43,795 bases of DNA from an uncultured Agathobacter sp. (GCA_934358675.1 CAKRKX010000009.1:1-43795), one strand, 5' to 3'; positions 17,684-26,159 are shown, numbered from the stretch's first letter. Notes: generated from the letters alone by a model not told the origin. Translations and numbers: made by a program.

Positions 17684-19396
17684 TTACTCTTGATTTACGT
17701 CAAAAATATTGCAAATTTCCGCGTCCTTATAATACGCAGCCAGAATCTCCTGCCAGTTTTTTCCGTCTCTTCCCATCGCATCCGCGCCGTACTGACTCAT
17801 TCCGATGTCATGCCCGAATCCTCCACCGGTCAGCACAATCTTTCCGTTCTTCTGACTTGTGATCTCAAAGCATGCCGAAGGCACCGAAGAAAATCCCGAC
17901 TTGACCGAACCGTCGGCAAGCGTCAGGTTCGTAAGATAATCCCCTAAGAAAAAGCGGATCTCATTCTCCTTATCGTAAGTACGCTCCCCGTCCTCAAACA
18001 CCGCCCGGAGTGCGAGCACATAGCCGCTCCTGCTGCGCTTTTTGACTTCCAGCTTCTTTAAGTGTCCGTATTTACCATCCATCGCCATCTTGTCGGAAAG
18101 CTCCGCCGTCCAGCGGTAATATGGGGAATCCATATCGTCTGACTCCACATTTTTCGTAATGAATCTGTGAAAATTACGTTTTTTTGACAGATCCTTCGTC
18201 CGCTCCTTCGTGTGATTCTCCGCGACAAGATACTTCGGTGAATCGGCGTTCCACACCTCAAGATCCTCGGAATATCCGGCCGAAGTCGAATAATAATAGC
18301 AGTTGATCAGACTCCCGTCATAGGCCAGCACCATGCCCGCCGTATCCGCCACAGCCTGATCCGTGACCTCGTAACTCTGTGACGCATGATAGACCTGATA
18401 GGACGTCGTGTTGTCGAGATTCGCCCCGTACGCAGCATATTCCGTTGATTTCATCTGTTCGTATGCAAAGGTTCTCGCGCATACCGCCTGCGCCTTAAGC
18501 GCCTCATAATCAAAATGAACCGGCATCTCGGACGGCAGCACGTAGCGCACATAATCCTCAACCGGAAGTTCATTGACGAGCACGAATCCGGAGTCGGCTT
18601 TCCGCAAAAGGAACGTTCCCTCATACCCTTCGCCTTTTGTCGCGCCACTCTGATCGCACAGATACAGCCGGTCATCTCCCGGCTCGATCAGAACCTCTTT
18701 TGTCTTCTTATCCCTGAGCAGGTCTTTCGCGTTCACAACGGTTCCTGCTTCCACCTGACTTCCATCCACTGTAAAAGGCTGCATGCTTTTAACGTACAGA
18801 TTGGAATAGGTTGTCTTCGTCCCGTTCTTGATCAGCACCCGAATCTTTGCATATGCATCCTCGCCCGACTGAATGATCGCACACGCCCTGTGGTCCGCCA
18901 CGATCAACTGCACCTTCGAGGTTCCGACGACAAGATCCTTAAGCGTTTTCTGTCGTACCCTCTGCTTCGTAATCTGTTTGTCCGCAGTCACATACACCGG
19001 AAGTGAGCCATCATATTCAAGCGCCTCATATCCGCTGATCTGTACGCTCTGTTTCGAATAGCTGTCAAGAGTGCCCTCAATAAAATCCGCCTTGGCATAG
19101 ATCTTCGTCACATTTCCGTCCGTGATCTCAACATCCGCGACACCGGTGTAATCGCTTTCGGCCCCCGCCTGTGCCACATAGTTTTTTCCTTCGTAGAAAA
19201 CGATCAGTTGTTTTTCCTCATTCTCATATAGATAAGCATTGAAAAGCGTTCCGGAAAACGACTCCGCAAATGAGCTGTCCTCCTCCTTGCCTGTGGAATG
19301 TGTCAGTCTCGCCACGATCAGAAACGTAAGTACCACCGTTGCGATCGTGATCACAAGCAACGTGATCGCCAGTAATTTCATGCCATGTTTTTTCAT
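17684..19396 (-). CDS. SpoIID/LytB-domain protein, membrane-anchored
   Basis: This 570-residue protein has an N-terminal membrane anchor (about residues 7-30) and an extracellular remainder. The C-terminal half is a SpoIID/LytB domain: LPVEDYVRYVLPSEMP near residue 285 contains the Glu equivalent to the catalytic acid of SpoIID, followed by LKAQAVCARTFA, YYYSTSAGYSEDLEVW and GGGFGHDIGMSQYGADAM. SpoIID is a peptidoglycan lytic transglycosylase in spore engulfment; homologues with long N-terminal extensions occur in many Clostridia, so a role in engulfment is likely but not proved. The ribosome binding site is weak: the only GGAG is about 15 bases upstream. It lies downstream of the 6S RNA region, and I see no clear promoter. 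Confidence 0.85.
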   Translation of the reverse strand: MKKHGMKLLAITLLVITIATVVLTFLIVARLTHSTGKEEDSSFAESFSGTLFNAYLYENEEKQLIVFYEGKNYVAQAGAESDYTGVADVEITDGNVTKIYAKADFIEGTLDSYSKQSVQISGYEALEYDGSLPVYVTADKQITKQRVRQKTLKDLVVGTSKVQLIVADHRACAIIQSGEDAYAKIRVLIKNGTKTTYSNLYVKSMQPFTVDGSQVEAGTVVNAKDLLRDKKTKEVLIEPGDDRLYLCDQSGATKGEGYEGTFLLRKADSGFVLVNELPVEDYVRYVLPSEMPVHFDYEALKAQAVCARTFAYEQMKSTEYAAYGANLDNTTSYQVYHASQSYEVTDQAVADTAGMVLAYDGSLINCYYYSTSAGYSEDLEVWNADSPKYLVAENHTKERTKDLSKKRNFHRFITKNVESDDMDSPYYRWTAELSDKMAMDGKYGHLKKLEVKKRSRSGYVLALRAVFEDGERTYDKENEIRFFLGDYLTNLTLADGSVKSGFSSVPSACFEITSQKNGKIVLTGGGFGHDIGMSQYGADAMGRDGKNWQEILAAYYKDAEICNIFDVNQE

Positions 19397-19473
19397 AATA
19401 CGCTCTGTGCTCCATTCCCTCTTGTTTTTACTTCCTTGACCCTCAGCCCCAAAACATCATATACAGTAACAAA

Positions 19474-19497
19474 GGAGCTACCGAAACCGGTAGCCCC
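19474..19497 (-). terminator. Hairpin terminator between the 6S RNA gene and the SpoIID-like gene
   Basis: A 10-bp stem (GGGGCTACCG / CGGTAGCTCC on the minus strand, one G-U pair) with a 4-base loop is followed by TTTGTT. It is more stable on the minus strand and could end transcripts reading through the 6S gene; the T-tract is short. Confidence 0.6.
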
Positions 19498-19589
19498 TCT
19501 TATCTTTTGTACATTATATTCTTACGTATTTTATCTCTTACACTTTTGTGTATTCACGATTCTTTGGTATCTTTTTGCTTTCTCATTTG

Positions 19590-19771
19590 CATAAACCCAA
19601 AATGCCGGTTCCTGCAATTTAGACTCCTAGCTAATGCTAGGTGGGTGACCGCAGTCTGCCTTCTGCCTTCCACTGATACGATGTGGCCTGACATCCAACA
19701 GTTCATATAGGAATCCCGTTTAAAGTAAATGTAGGTTCTAAATAGCAAGAGTTGTCGTACATCTCAGGCAT
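19590..19771 (-). ncRNA. ssrS: 6S RNA
   Basis: The 453-base gap between two minus-strand genes holds a 6S-like RNA. Its 5' end contains CCTGAGATGT (19759-19768), which pairs over ten positions, allowing G-U, with GCATTTTGGG (19596-19605) near the 3' end to form the closing stem. The same CTGAGATGT and CGGCAT elements stand at the two ends of E. coli 6S RNA. Inside are a large central region, a CCTAGC-ATTA-GCTAGG hairpin (about 19628-19643) and the segment AGTCTAAATTGC after it, which matches the usual 6S layout. The RNA mimics an open promoter and binds RNA polymerase housekeeping holoenzyme. A TTGAAA-17-TATAAT promoter starts transcription at about 19771. Ends are approximate; the 3' end may be processed. 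Confidence 0.88.
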
Positions 19772-19777
19772 AGCTTT

Positions 19778-19806
19778 ATTATACTTTATTGTGCATAGAA
19801 TTTCAA
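19778..19806 (-). promoter_or_regulatory. 6S RNA promoter
   Basis: TTGAAA and a perfect TATAAT are spaced by 17 bases on the minus strand; the predicted start is 7 bases downstream, at the 5' end of the 6S RNA. Confidence 0.85.
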
Positions 19807-19849
19807 CGTATAATTCGATGTACTTTTTTCCATCACAGGAAGCATTTTC

Positions 19850-20194
19850 TTAACCAAAATATTTGTCTTTCTGATTTCGAAGTCCATGTGTAAAAAGCAC
19901 AAGTGCACCTAAAAAAAGCGCCAGTTCAATAAAACTCCAGATTCTTCCGAACGATACGATCTCAAGATCTCCGAGTATACCGATCACACCGGCCACCAAT
20001 GCCACAAGACCGAAAAAATACATATACGGAACAACACCCGCGATATATGCTTTCGTATCTTTGCACTTCTTCTGCTCCTGCTCCGCGATCACAAGTCCGT
20101 TGATCTTACCGCTTTTTTTCATAGCAAATGCAGCGATTGCAAGATACAGCCCGAATCCCGCGATCACAATATCCATAAGTAAAATTGTTTTCAT
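19850..20194 (-). CDS. Small membrane protein of unknown function
   Basis: The 114-residue protein has three predicted transmembrane segments (about residues 5-25, 50-72 and 83-103), with a basic, glutamine-rich cytoplasmic stretch between the first two (AEQEQKKCKD). I do not recognise the family. GGAGGC six to seven bases before the ATG at 20194 decides this start over the in-frame ATG four codons upstream, which overlaps that site. It is monocistronic, divergent from the CheY-like gene, and lies just upstream of the 6S RNA promoter. Confidence 0.72.
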   Translation of the reverse strand: MKTILLMDIVIAGFGLYLAIAAFAMKKSGKINGLVIAEQEQKKCKDTKAYIAGVVPYMYFFGLVALVAGVIGILGDLEIVSFGRIWSFIELALFLGALVLFTHGLRNQKDKYFG

Positions 20195-20240
20195 ATTTGC
20201 CTCCATCGATTTGTTTCATACAGATTCACCGTGTATGCTC

Positions 20241-20249
20241 ATTATACCA
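20241..20249 (-). promoter_or_regulatory. Extended -10 promoter of the small membrane protein gene
   Basis: TGG followed by TATAAT on the minus strand forms an extended -10, about 50 bases ahead of the start codon. No good -35 is present at the proper distance. Confidence 0.5.
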
Positions 20250-20306
20250 TTTTCCCATACAAAGCTCCATATTGCTTAAATTTTCGGCAATTCTGTTCAA
20301 AAAACA

Positions 20307-20335
20307 TTGAATGAATTTCAATTATATAGTAAAAT
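20307..20335 (+). promoter_or_regulatory. Promoter of the CheY-like gene
   Basis: TTGAAT and TAAAAT are separated by 17 bases, about 30 bases upstream of the receiver gene start; the surroundings are A/T rich. Confidence 0.6.
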
Positions 20336-20365
20336 ATACTTAATTTTACAAAGGGAGGCGAACTT

Positions 20366-20743
20366 ATGCGTATAGAAGATGCTAAAATACTTATCGCAGA
20401 TGATTCCATTCTTGCAAGGAAGCAATTAAAAGACATGATATCCACAATCGGTACCCCTGTTTTCATTGAAGCCAAAGACGGGCAGGGTGCCATTGATCAA
20501 TACAAACAGAATAAACCGGATCTTGTTTTTCTTGATATTGTTATGCCAAACAAAGACGGTAACATCGCAATTGACGAAATTATGGGATATGATCCGCAGG
20601 CAACGATCATCATCGCTTCTTCCGCCGGAACACAATCCGAGCTCAAGAGAGCCATCGAAGCAGGAGCCAAAGAATTCATTCAGAAGCCTTTGGATCAGCA
20701 ACAGGTCATTAACACGGTCAACCGTTTTCTGGAAGGGAGATAA
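20366..20743 (+). CDS. Stand-alone response-regulator receiver (CheY-like)
   Basis: This 125-residue single receiver domain has all phosphorylation residues: acidic pair D12-D13, phospho-acceptor D57 (LVFLDIVMP), S85/S86 at the switch Ser/Thr position and K107 (QKPL). There is no output domain, so it would act like CheY through protein contacts. GGGAGG lies 7 bases before the start. It is followed after 3 bases by a protein with an apparent CheX-like phosphatase domain, so the pair probably forms a phospho-signal and its eraser. No histidine kinase gene is nearby. Confidence 0.9.
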   Translation: MRIEDAKILIADDSILARKQLKDMISTIGTPVFIEAKDGQGAIDQYKQNKPDLVFLDIVMPNKDGNIAIDEIMGYDPQATIIIASSAGTQSELKRAIEAGAKEFIQKPLDQQQVINTVNRFLEGR

Positions 20744-20746
20744 TCT

Positions 20747-21646
20747 ATGTACACACAATTCTTCGGAACCTATCTGTTAGCCGGCGGTTACGTCACCCCG
20801 GAACAGTTATTTTCCGCAATGCAGCGTCAGACCAGGGAGCATATTAAACTGGGAACACTGGCAATCCATGCCGGTTATATGTCCGCCGAACAGGTTGATC
20901 AGACCGTGATCCAGCAGACGCATCAGGATCGCAAATTCGGTGAACTGGCGATTGAACTCGGTTATCTCACGGAGGAACAGGTATCGGAACTTCTTTCTCA
21001 TCAGACACCGTCCTACCTGATGATCGGACAGGCGCTCTTAGATGAAGGGGTTCTTACAAACGCAAGCTTTGAACAGATCCTGAATGATTATCATACCAAA
21101 AACGGTATCGAGGATCCTCAGATTCCGATCGAGACGACCGGATCGGTCCGCAATCTGTTTGAACACTTTTACAGTGCACTCGAGACACCGGTCACACACA
21201 ACGGTGATATCTACATTGAACTTTTGATGAACAACCTGATCCGTTTTATCGGTGCGGACTTCTCTCCTCTTACGATCGAGGCTGTCTCCGATTATCCGGT
21301 CAAATGCAGTGTAAAACAAAGTATCCTCGGTGATTATTTCGCACATACTTATATCGCGATGGACGAGCAGACAGCGATTGCATTTGCATCCCGCTATGTG
21401 AAATATTCATTCAACGAATATGATGAATATGTGCAGGCTTCCTTAGAGGATTTCCTCAACTTGCAGAACGGCTTATTTACCGTTAATGTATCGAACGATT
21501 CCTCTACCGAGCTGACACTGACACCGCCGGAACAGCAGACAGAGGACAAGTTGAGTTTCCATGCCAACACCGGACATATTCCGATTCTCTATCCGTTCGG
21601 AACACTTCATTTCTTTATCGAACTGATAAAGTCTCCGGAAGCATAA
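20747..21646 (+). CDS. Protein with four MshEN-like 29-residue repeats and a CheX-like C-terminal domain
   Basis: The 299-residue protein has two parts. Residues 6-115 contain four copies of a pattern like (F/L/I)GxxLxxxGYxTxEQLxxxxxxQ, starting at residues 6, 35, 64 and 93, an exact 29-residue period. This resembles the tandem motifs of MshEN domains (N-terminal domains of PilB/GspE-type ATPases), some of which bind cyclic di-GMP. Residues 145-299 look like a CheC/CheX phosphatase-type fold; the family ExxN signature appears as D235-F-L-N238. It is translationally close to the CheY-like gene upstream (3 bases, GGGAGA site). A plausible role is dephosphorylating that receiver in response to a signal sensed by the repeats; this is inference. 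Confidence 0.7.
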   Translation: MYTQFFGTYLLAGGYVTPEQLFSAMQRQTREHIKLGTLAIHAGYMSAEQVDQTVIQQTHQDRKFGELAIELGYLTEEQVSELLSHQTPSYLMIGQALLDEGVLTNASFEQILNDYHTKNGIEDPQIPIETTGSVRNLFEHFYSALETPVTHNGDIYIELLMNNLIRFIGADFSPLTIEAVSDYPVKCSVKQSILGDYFAHTYIAMDEQTAIAFASRYVKYSFNEYDEYVQASLEDFLNLQNGLFTVNVSNDSSTELTLTPPEQQTEDKLSFHANTGHIPILYPFGTLHFFIELIKSPEA

Positions 21647-21660
21647 TTTCATCAAAATAG

Positions 21661-21778
21661 AGTGTGCGCTTGCCGCACACTTTCGCGCGCGAACGGTATG
21701 CTCAACATAAACTTCTTCTCCGCGAGCTGCGCATCCCGCGGAGCGTTTTGATTCATAGGAAGGAATTTTCTATGAATC
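21661..21778. other. Three consecutive hairpins downstream of the CheY/CheX-like pair
   Basis: Three perfect stems follow each other: 21661-21668 with 21674-21681 (AGTGTGCG / CGCACACT), 21718-21724 with 21737-21743 (CTCCGCG / CGCGGAG, followed by CGTTTTG), and 21750-21758 with 21770-21778 (GATTCATAG / CTATGAATC). The second could act as a terminator for the plus-strand pair. The others are unexplained. Confidence 0.65.
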
Positions 21779-21788
21779 AATAAAAAAT

Positions 21789-21813
21789 CCCCGCATTCAC
21801 AACGAATGCGGGG
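21789..21813. terminator. Bidirectional terminator between the CheX-like gene and thrC
   Basis: A perfect 10-bp stem (CCCCGCATTC / GAATGCGGGG) with a 5-base loop is flanked by a run of A on the left and T on the right, so it can terminate both the plus-strand pair and thrC on the minus strand. Confidence 0.92.
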
Positions 21814-21839
21814 ATTTTTGTTCTTATATTCAGTTGATC

Positions 21840-23330
21840 TTATACACCAAGGAACTTCTTCACAACCTGAGGCATCTCTTCCACCTCACATACGGTATCG
21901 TGAAGAACCTGTGCATTACGGATCTCTTCGATTGCCTGTGGTACTGCCACATTGCCGATCTTCGAGAGCTCATCAACCAGCTCGAAATCACTCATGGAAT
22001 CATACTTGCTGTCGATCGCATCCATAACGCTTCTTGTAAACTTGAACGGACTTGCGGTACTTGCGATCACAGTCTTTGTCTCTGTGTCGCCGGTCGCCTT
22101 CTTATACTTCTCATATACACCGGCAGCAACGGCAGTATGTGTATCGATCACATATCCGGTATCCTCATACAGCTTCTTAATGACAGCGGCGGTCTCTGCC
22201 TCGCTTGTATAATTTCCGTAGAAATCCGCAAGCTGTGCTTTCATCTCATCCGTGATCGCATACTTTCCTTCGGTGGAAAGGCTTGCCATCAGCGCAGAAT
22301 TCTTCTCTGCATCATTGCCTGCAATACGGTAGATCAGACGCTCAAGGTTCGATGAGATCAGAATATCCATCGATGGAGAGCTTGTGAGAATGAACTCACG
22401 ATTCTTATCGTATGTTCCGGTTGAGAAGAAATCAAACAGAACCTTATTCTCGTTCGATGCACAGATCAGTTTTGCGATCGGAAGTCCCATATTCTTTGCA
22501 TAGAATGCTGCAAGAATGTTACCGAAGTTACCGGTCGGAACCGTCACATTGATCTTCTCATCTTTGGCGATCACACCGTTTTTATATAATCTGGAATATG
22601 CATATACATAATAAACAACCTGCGGTACAAGACGTCCGATGTTGATGGAGTTCGCAGATGAGAACTGATATCCTGCCGCATCCATCTCAGCCTCAAGAGC
22701 GGCATCGTTGAACATCTTCTTGACACCGGTCTGTGCCTGGTCGAAATTACCGTTAATACCTACAACAAATGTATTCGCACCCTTCTGGGTTACCATCTGC
22801 TTCTCCTGGATCGGGCTGACACCGTTCTTCGGATAGAAAACGATGATCTTGGTTCCCTCAACATCGGCAAATCCTGCCAGAGCAGCCTTACCGGTATCTC
22901 CGGATGTCGCAGTCAGGATAACAATGTCATTCTTTACATTGTTCTTTCTTGCAGATGTAATGAGAAGATGTGGCAGAATCTGAAGTGCCATATCCTTGAA
23001 CGCAATCGTCGGTCCGTGGAACAGCTCCAGATAATAGGCACCGTCCGCATCCACAAGCGGAGCGATCTCCTCTGTATCAAATTTGCTGTCATACGCTTTA
23101 TCGATACAGTTCTTGAGTTCTTCCTCGGTAAAGTCCGTGAAGAACTTCTTCATTACCGCGTACGCAACCTCCTGATAACTCATATTGGCAAGTTCATCCA
23201 TATTGACGTCAAGTGCCGGAATCGTCTCCGGTACGAACAGACCGCCGTCATCTGCAAGGCCTTTTAAGATTGCCTGAGATGCTGTAAATTTAAGTTGTCC
23301 ATTTCTGGTACTTGAATACATTAATTCCAT
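21840..23330 (-). CDS. thrC: Threonine synthase
   Basis: The 496-residue PLP enzyme converts O-phosphohomoserine to threonine. The PLP lysine lies in HGPTIAFKDMALQ near residue 110; the phosphate-binding ATSGDTGKAALAGF follows near residue 142. The N-terminal YSSTRNGQ and the length of about 495 aa match the longer bacterial/fungal-type enzyme. GAGGATG precedes the ATG at 23330. It is a single-gene unit with a perfect consensus promoter and a bidirectional terminator; no hom or thrB is adjacent. Confidence 0.96.
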   Translation of the reverse strand: MELMYSSTRNGQLKFTASQAILKGLADDGGLFVPETIPALDVNMDELANMSYQEVAYAVMKKFFTDFTEEELKNCIDKAYDSKFDTEEIAPLVDADGAYYLELFHGPTIAFKDMALQILPHLLITSARKNNVKNDIVILTATSGDTGKAALAGFADVEGTKIIVFYPKNGVSPIQEKQMVTQKGANTFVVGINGNFDQAQTGVKKMFNDAALEAEMDAAGYQFSSANSINIGRLVPQVVYYVYAYSRLYKNGVIAKDEKINVTVPTGNFGNILAAFYAKNMGLPIAKLICASNENKVLFDFFSTGTYDKNREFILTSSPSMDILISSNLERLIYRIAGNDAEKNSALMASLSTEGKYAITDEMKAQLADFYGNYTSEAETAAVIKKLYEDTGYVIDTHTAVAAGVYEKYKKATGDTETKTVIASTASPFKFTRSVMDAIDSKYDSMSDFELVDELSKIGNVAVPQAIEEIRNAQVLHDTVCEVEEMPQVVKKFLGV

Positions 23331-23380
23331 TTTTCATCCTCATTTTCACAAAAATAAATTATCATGCGTGCTTCCTGTCC

Positions 23381-23409
23381 ATTATAGGAAAAAAAGCAGG
23401 TGGTGTCAA
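23381..23409 (-). promoter_or_regulatory. thrC promoter (perfect consensus)
   Basis: TTGACA, a 17-base spacer and TATAAT match the vegetative sigma factor consensus at every position, about 50 bases upstream of thrC. Confidence 0.9.
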
Positions 23410-23420
23410 CGAATTTCCTA

Positions 23421-23429
23421 TGCTATACT
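23421..23429 (+). promoter_or_regulatory. Extended -10 promoter of the AP2-domain gene
   Basis: TGC followed by TATACT lies about 42 bases before the start at 23471; no clear -35. It sits 12 bases from the divergent thrC -35. Confidence 0.45.
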
Positions 23430-23470
23430 AATACTGCACTACGATGTATTGTAACCGCAAAGGAGTTTTT

Positions 23471-24280
23471 ATGCTTGCAGGTGTCTATATTGCAAACAAA
23501 AAGGATCATACGATCTACTATCGGAGCAGCCTGACATACCGTAACAAACACATCAGTCTCGGCAGCTTTTCCACGGAACTTGAAGCACACAACGCCTACC
23601 GTGAAGCGCTGACACTGCTGGAGGGTTGTGTCTCTGTCGATGAAGCGATCCTGACGGAGAGTCTGCTCTCTTTTGAAAAGAAAGTCACGCTCATCAATTT
23701 CCGGGATAACCGCATGTACATTCCCACCCCGATCTATCTTCGCAAGAACTATTTCAGCTACTACCTTGCCGCCGACCGGGAACTCAAATTTGATATCGAT
23801 GATCTGTTCTATTACAGCAGCCACAAGATCTTAAAGCGTCAGGGGCATCTCTTTGTCAACGATTACGGAATGCAGATTACGATTCTGACCCGCTACGGTG
23901 TCAAAAGCCACGCCGTCTGCGGCCGCGACTATCTCTTTGTCAACGGAGATACCAACGATTACCGTTATTCCAATATCGAAGTGATCAACCCGTATTTCGG
24001 CGTGACCCGTTTCGTCAAAAACGGAATGTTCCGCTACCGTGTCCGCATCCACATCAACGGCAATCACACGATCGGCACTTACCGGGACTTAAACCGTGCC
24101 GCGATCGCCTACAATAAGGCTGTGGATCTGGCACATCAGGCGGGGATCACCCAAAAATACCCGGAGAACTACATCGAGGATCTCTCTGCAAAAGATTACG
24201 CAGAGATCTACACCAGGGTTAAAATATCCGGGAAATATCTCAGTTACCTTGAGGCAATCTCCGGATCCGAAGATCCATAA
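23471..24280 (+). CDS. AP2-like DNA-binding protein with HNH-like core
   Basis: The 269-residue protein seems to have two AP2-like DNA-binding domains. The first spans residues 5-48 (NKHISLGSFSTELEAHNAYREAL) and the second residues 180-222 (FRYRVRIHINGNHTIGTY, then AAIAYNKAVDLA). Between them, residues 118-172 look like the core of AP2/HNH homing-type endonucleases (GRDYLFVNGDTNDYRYSNIEVI), where the usual pattern is a histidine followed by D, N and N. Because several expected catalytic histidines are not evident, it may be a DNA-binding protein and not a nuclease. AAAGGAG decides the start at 23471, nine codons inside the open frame. It stands alone between divergent thrC and a hairpin shared with leuD. 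Confidence 0.65.
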   Translation: MLAGVYIANKKDHTIYYRSSLTYRNKHISLGSFSTELEAHNAYREALTLLEGCVSVDEAILTESLLSFEKKVTLINFRDNRMYIPTPIYLRKNYFSYYLAADRELKFDIDDLFYYSSHKILKRQGHLFVNDYGMQITILTRYGVKSHAVCGRDYLFVNGDTNDYRYSNIEVINPYFGVTRFVKNGMFRYRVRIHINGNHTIGTYRDLNRAAIAYNKAVDLAHQAGITQKYPENYIEDLSAKDYAEIYTRVKISGKYLSYLEAISGSEDP

Positions 24281-24310
24281 ATCACTTCGCGCCATTACCG
24301 CGTAATATAC

Positions 24311-24352
24311 AATAAGCAAGGAACACCATACCTGTATGGATCCTTGCTTATT
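24311..24352. terminator. Long hairpin between the AP2 gene and leuD
   Basis: A perfect 12-bp stem (24311-24322 with 24341-24352, AATAAGCAAGGA) encloses a second 6-bp stem (CCATAC / GTATGG). The two converging genes end 30 bases to the left and 24 bases to the right. The U-tracts are weak on both strands, so it is a probable bidirectional terminator or an mRNA-end stabiliser. Confidence 0.7.
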
Positions 24353-24375
24353 ATAATTCATCTCATCGTGTATCA

Positions 24376-24864
24376 CTACTTCTGGTTGATGTAATTTACC
24401 AGACCTTCACAGTCGATGATCTTCTGCATGAACGGAGGAAACGCCTGTCCCTGGAACTTCTGTCCCGTTGTCACATTCGTGATCACACCGGAATCGAAAT
24501 CCACTTCCACTTCATCTCCCGCAGAGATTGCCTTAGCCGCCTCCGGGCACTCAATGATCGGAAGTCCGATGTTGATTGCATTGCGGTAGAAAATGCGTGC
24601 GAATGTCTCTGCGATCACGCAGCTGACTCCGGCTGCCTTGATGGAGATCGGCGCATGCTCTCTTGAAGAACCACATCCGAAATTCTTGTTGGCAACGATG
24701 ATATCGCCCGCCTTTACATTCTTAACAAAATCCTTATCGATATCTTCCATACAATGTGTTGCAAGCTCCTTCGGATCCGAAGAATTCAGATATCTTGCAG
24801 GAATAATAACGTCGGTGTCGACGTTGTCACCATATTTAAAAACAATACCATGTGCTGCTTTCAT
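24376..24864 (-). CDS. leuD: 3-isopropylmalate dehydratase small subunit
   Basis: LeuD (162 aa) is the swivelling domain of isopropylmalate isomerase in leucine synthesis. The signature [16 protein letters not shown] at the N-terminus and [10 protein letters not shown] near residue 65 (substrate serine) are clear; the length matches the short archaeal/clostridial-type LeuD that pairs with a LeuC of about 420 residues. AAGGAGG precedes the start, 32 bases after leuC, so the two are co-transcribed. Confidence 0.96.
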   Translation of the reverse strand: MKAAHGIVFKYGDNVDTDVIIPARYLNSSDPKELATHCMEDIDKDFVKNVKAGDIIVANKNFGCGSSREHAPISIKAAGVSCVIAETFARIFYRNAINIGLPIIECPEAAKAISAGDEVEVDFDSGVITNVTTGQKFQGQAFPPFMQKIIDCEGLVNYINQK

Positions 24865-24896
24865 ATTAGCCTCCTTAATGTCAGGTTTACAAAAAC

Positions 24897-26159
24897 TTAC
24901 GCAATCTCATCCGGTCCTGAAATCTTACCTGTGATCGCACTTGCTGCAGCAACCGCCGGGCTTGCAAGGTAAACTTCAGACTCTACATGTCCCATACGTC
25001 CCACGAAGTTACGGTTGGTCGTCGATACGCAGCGCTCGCCCTCTGCGAGGACACCCATGTATCCGCCGAGACAAGGTCCGCATGTCGGTGTGCTGACGAT
25101 GGCGCCTGCCTCGATAAATGTACGGATCAGCCCCTCTTCCATCGCATCCAGATAGATCTGTTGTGTGGCAGGGATCACGATCACACGAAGTCCCTTTGCA
25201 ACTTTCTTTCCTTCTAAGATCTTCGCTGCGATACGAAGATCGTCCATACGACCGTTTGTGCAGGAACCGATGACAACCTGATCGATCTTCACGTCACCGA
25301 CCTCATCGATCGTTCTTGTATTCTCCGGAAGATGCGGGAATGCTACAGTTGGCTTTAAGGTACTTAAATCGATCGTGTACTCCTCATCATACTCTGCATC
25401 CGCATCTGCCTCGTACTCTACGAACGGACGCTTTGAATGCTCCTTCATATATTCTCTGGTCAGATCGTCAACCGGGAAGATACCGTTTTTGCCGCCGGCC
25501 TCGATCGCCATATTTGCGATCGTAAAACGATCATCCATGGTCAGATACTGAATGCCGTCTCCGACAAATTCCATAGATTTGTATAACGCACCGTCCACAC
25601 CGATCATTCCAATAATGTGAAGAATCACGTCCTTACCACTGATCCACTTTGCCGGCTTTCCTGTGATGTTAAACTTGATTGCAGACGGAACCTTAAACCA
25701 TGCCTTTCCGGTCGCCATGCCGGCAGCCATATCCGTACTTCCGACACCGGTAGAAAATGCGCCGAGTGCTCCGTATGTACAGGTATGTGAATCCGCTCCG
25801 ATGATCACATCTCCGGCTACGGTAAGACCTTTCTCCGGGAGAAGTGCATGCTCGATTCCCATCTCTCCTACGTCAAAATAATTGCTGATCTCATTCTTGC
25901 AGGCAAACTCTCTGACACACTTACAGTGCTGTGCGGACTTAATATCCTTGTTCGGTGCAAAATGATCCATAACAAGTGCGATTTTATCTTTATGGAATAC
26001 ACCGTCAACCTTCATCTTCTCAATCTCGTGAATGGCAACCGGCGATGTAATATCATTACCCAGAACCAGATCCAGATCTGCCTCAATGAGCTGTCCCGCG
26101 CTGACGGTCTCTAATCCTGCATGCGCAGCCAGAATTTTCTGCGTCATTGTCATACCCAT
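24897..26159 (-). CDS. leuC: 3-isopropylmalate dehydratase large subunit
   Basis: LeuC (420 aa) is the aconitase-type 4Fe-4S subunit. The cluster cysteines lie in VIGSCTNGR near residue 298 and in TCGPCLGG near residue 360; [13 protein letters not shown] near 122 is also typical. The length and sequence style are those of the shorter, archaeal-type LeuC used by many Clostridia. AGGAGG lies 9 bases before the start. It diverges from a LysR-type regulator gene across 160 bases. leuB is in a separate operon 13 kb away and no leuA is seen here. Confidence 0.97.
   Translation of the reverse strand: MGMTMTQKILAAHAGLETVSAGQLIEADLDLVLGNDITSPVAIHEIEKMKVDGVFHKDKIALVMDHFAPNKDIKSAQHCKCVREFACKNEISNYFDVGEMGIEHALLPEKGLTVAGDVIIGADSHTCTYGALGAFSTGVGSTDMAAGMATGKAWFKVPSAIKFNITGKPAKWISGKDVILHIIGMIGVDGALYKSMEFVGDGIQYLTMDDRFTIANMAIEAGGKNGIFPVDDLTREYMKEHSKRPFVEYEADADAEYDEEYTIDLSTLKPTVAFPHLPENTRTIDEVGDVKIDQVVIGSCTNGRMDDLRIAAKILEGKKVAKGLRVIVIPATQQIYLDAMEEGLIRTFIEAGAIVSTPTCGPCLGGYMGVLAEGERCVSTTNRNFVGRMGHVESEVYLASPAVAAASAITGKISGPDEIA

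Noticed and set aside
19554..19748. 64-residue open frame over the 6S RNA
   Set aside because: The region is explained by the structured RNA with its own promoter; the frame lacks a ribosome binding site.
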